14,490 bases of DNA, from contig WVZH01000410.1 in NCBI GenBank assembly GCA_011772595.1, positions 5,651 to 20,140 on the forward strand, read 5' to 3'. Below the pieces are notes generated by a model, which ran no database searches, was not told where the DNA came from, and saw only the letters and a list, made by a program, of their open reading frames with translations. Numbering within the stretch: position 1 is the first letter of the stretch; each line of letters begins with the position of its first letter. The position numbers were made by a program, and so were the translations under genes. Positions 13,306 to 14,490 of the stretch are shown in pieces. Source of the stretch: Anaerolineales bacterium (GTDB lineage: Bacteria > Chloroflexota > Anaerolineae > Anaerolineales > E44-bin32).

Positions 13306-14490
13306 ATGGTCGCAGCTATTACCTCTACGCTTATCGTCCTCAACCAAATCCTCGATGCCGGTAACTCCATTACGGCGTTTTCGCTACTTCTTTATGCGTT
13401 GACTTTCAACATCCGTGAGAGGGTGGCCCAATCCTTGGCGTTACTCCTGGGGTGTGTGACCATTGTGTATTTTGGAGACGTACTCATCAGCACTGCGTAT
13501 TCCCATCCAGAGATCGAGCTTTGGTTGAGGTTTCAATGGGTGGGGATCTCTTTCGTTCCAGCAACGTATCTACATTTCTCAGATGCTCTATTGGCAGCAA
13601 CCGGAAGACCTTCGCGAGGCCGCCGTCGTCTCGTCGTTTGGCTAAGCTACATAATTGGGGGCATCACCCTAGTCTTGGCGGGGATGGGCAGGGATTTAGC
13701 GGGTGAGCTGGTGAGTCAGGGGACGATGCCCTACCTCAATCCGGGTCCCTGGTTCACTGTTTTTACCTTGTTCCTCGTCATTAGCATGGCCTTTGCTGGG
13801 GTCAACCTTATGCGTTCCTACAGACGTTGCCTGACGCGAACGAGTAAACGTCGCATGCGTTACTTGATGATCGGGTCGCTTGGTCCTTTGCTGGGTTCAT
13901 TTCCATTTATGATGATCGGCGGGACGTCCTTGGCAAATACCCCTGTCATATTTTGGGGCATTTTGACTATGGTGAACATGTTGGTCGCAATCCAGGTTGT
14001 CATGATCACATACAGCGTGGCTTACTTCGGCGTGAGCTACCCAGACCGTGTCGTGAAAAGCCGATTGGCTCAGTGGATCTTGCGTGGTCCCGTGGTAGCC
14101 TCCACGGTGTTGGCTGTGACCGTCGTGGTCAACCGATTGGGCCTTACTGTAGGGCTGGAAAATAGCAGGGCTGTTCCTTTTGCTATGGTGGCCATCTTGC
14201 TGTTACTGCAGTATGTCATCACGCTCATACGGCCGAGTATTGAGCGCTGGTTTTTCTATGGCGAGGATCGAGGGGATATGACGCGCCTGCAATTGCTCGA
14301 GGATCGCTTGCTGACGACGAGCGATCTGCAACAATTTCTCGAGTCGATATTGAATGCGGGATGTGACGTGCTCGGCGTTGGGTCTGCGTTCATCGCCGTG
14401 GTTGGTCCCGAGGGATTGGAGCTGGAAGTTGCCGTAGGACCTGATGACCCATTCCGGGGAAAGGAGGAATTGCCCCCGCTTCTCATCACG
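13306..14490 (+). CDS. Polytopic membrane protein with GAF domain, probable sensor (3' truncated by window)
   Basis: The frame is open from ATG 13306 to the end of the window (395 residues), and the C-terminus lies outside. The first 310 residues hold about nine predicted membrane helices: about 8-33, 41-62, 76-96, 108-127, 148-169, 185-206, 212-242, 261-280 and 289-309. This resembles histidine-kinase N-terminal multi-helix sensor modules. A short linker (SIERWFFYGEDRGDMTRLQLLEDRLLTT) is followed by the start of a GAF-like domain (about 340-395, with FLESILNAGCDVLGVGSAFIAVVG). Proteins of this layout normally end in a histidine kinase, phosphatase or cyclase domain; which one cannot be seen here. 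The ribosome binding site is weak (GAGTGG). It is 15 bases from the GNAT stop, suggesting a two-gene unit. Membrane topology and GAF assignment are from sequence pattern only. Confidence 0.75.
   Translation, partial: MVAAITSTLIVLNQILDAGNSITAFSLLLYALTFNIRERVAQSLALLLGCVTIVYFGDVLISTAYSHPEIELWLRFQWVGISFVPATYLHFSDALLAATGRPSRGRRRLVVWLSYIIGGITLVLAGMGRDLAGELVSQGTMPYLNPGPWFTVFTLFLVISMAFAGVNLMRSYRRCLTRTSKRRMRYLMIGSLGPLLGSFPFMMIGGTSLANTPVIFWGILTMVNMLVAIQVVMITYSVAYFGVSYPDRVVKSRLAQWILRGPVVASTVLAVTVVVNRLGLTVGLENSRAVPFAMVAILLLLQYVITLIRPSIERWFFYGEDRGDMTRLQLLEDRLLTTSDLQQFLESILNAGCDVLGVGSAFIAVVGPEGLELEVAVGPDDPFRGKEELPPLLIT

Noticed and set aside
1..14490. CRISPR array, tRNA, rRNA, insertion sequence or prophage
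   Set aside because: No regularly spaced repeats, cloverleaf sequences, transposase or phage genes were seen; the Xer-like gene is in a housekeeping context with no attachment-site repeats noticed.

Overview
The window looks like a piece of a bacterial chromosome of moderate GC content, most probably from a member of the Chloroflexota (Anaerolineae-like). That assignment is inference from gene content and protein style: a caa3-type oxidase operon with a cytochrome c domain fused to subunit II, a PolX C-terminus followed by DegV, membrane-anchored Ig-fold proteins, and a polytopic membrane-GAF sensor. No rRNA, tRNA or other taxonomic marker is present. There is no sign of a phage, transposon or CRISPR array, and the gene content is mostly housekeeping and respiratory.

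Layout. (1) Positions 1-1826: the 3' end of a PolX-type DNA polymerase/PHP phosphoesterase gene, then a DegV-family fatty-acid-binding protein gene closed by a clear intrinsic terminator. (2) Positions 1827-2179: a 353-base leader with overlapping inverted repeats and a candidate extended -10 promoter. (3) Positions 2180-6781: the oxidase operon coxB-coxA-coxC-coxD(subunit IV)-ctaB. It makes a proton-pumping heme-copper oxidase that should accept electrons through its own cytochrome c domain, plus the heme o synthase for its heme. CoxA carries the Tyr-Ser (A2-type) version of the D-channel end, and ctaB is broken by a one-base frameshift. (4) Positions 6784-8741, minus strand, convergent with ctaB at a 2-base gap: a membrane polyferredoxin (FixG/NapH-like) overlapping by ATGA a secreted, tail-anchored Ig-fold protein (YtkA/FixH-like). 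The pair resembles the fixG-fixH accessory genes of oxidase assembly and probably serves the neighbouring oxidase or its copper supply. (5) Positions 8742-9088: a divergent intergenic region, followed by an aldo/keto reductase gene. (6) Positions 10177-12629: a clear TGnTATAAT promoter, then a three-gene cluster of a Xer-type tyrosine recombinase homologue lacking most catalytic residues, purine nucleoside phosphorylase and a membrane-anchored Ig-like protein. (7) Positions 12742-14490: a GNAT acetyltransferase gene and the 5' part of a large polytopic membrane protein with a GAF domain, cut by the window edge.

Most worth a second look: the catalytically stripped Xer homologue beside purine nucleoside phosphorylase, the FixG/FixH-like pair facing the oxidase operon, the ctaB frameshift, and the repeat structures upstream of the cox and xer-like genes. 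I did not find a clearly new multi-gene system.
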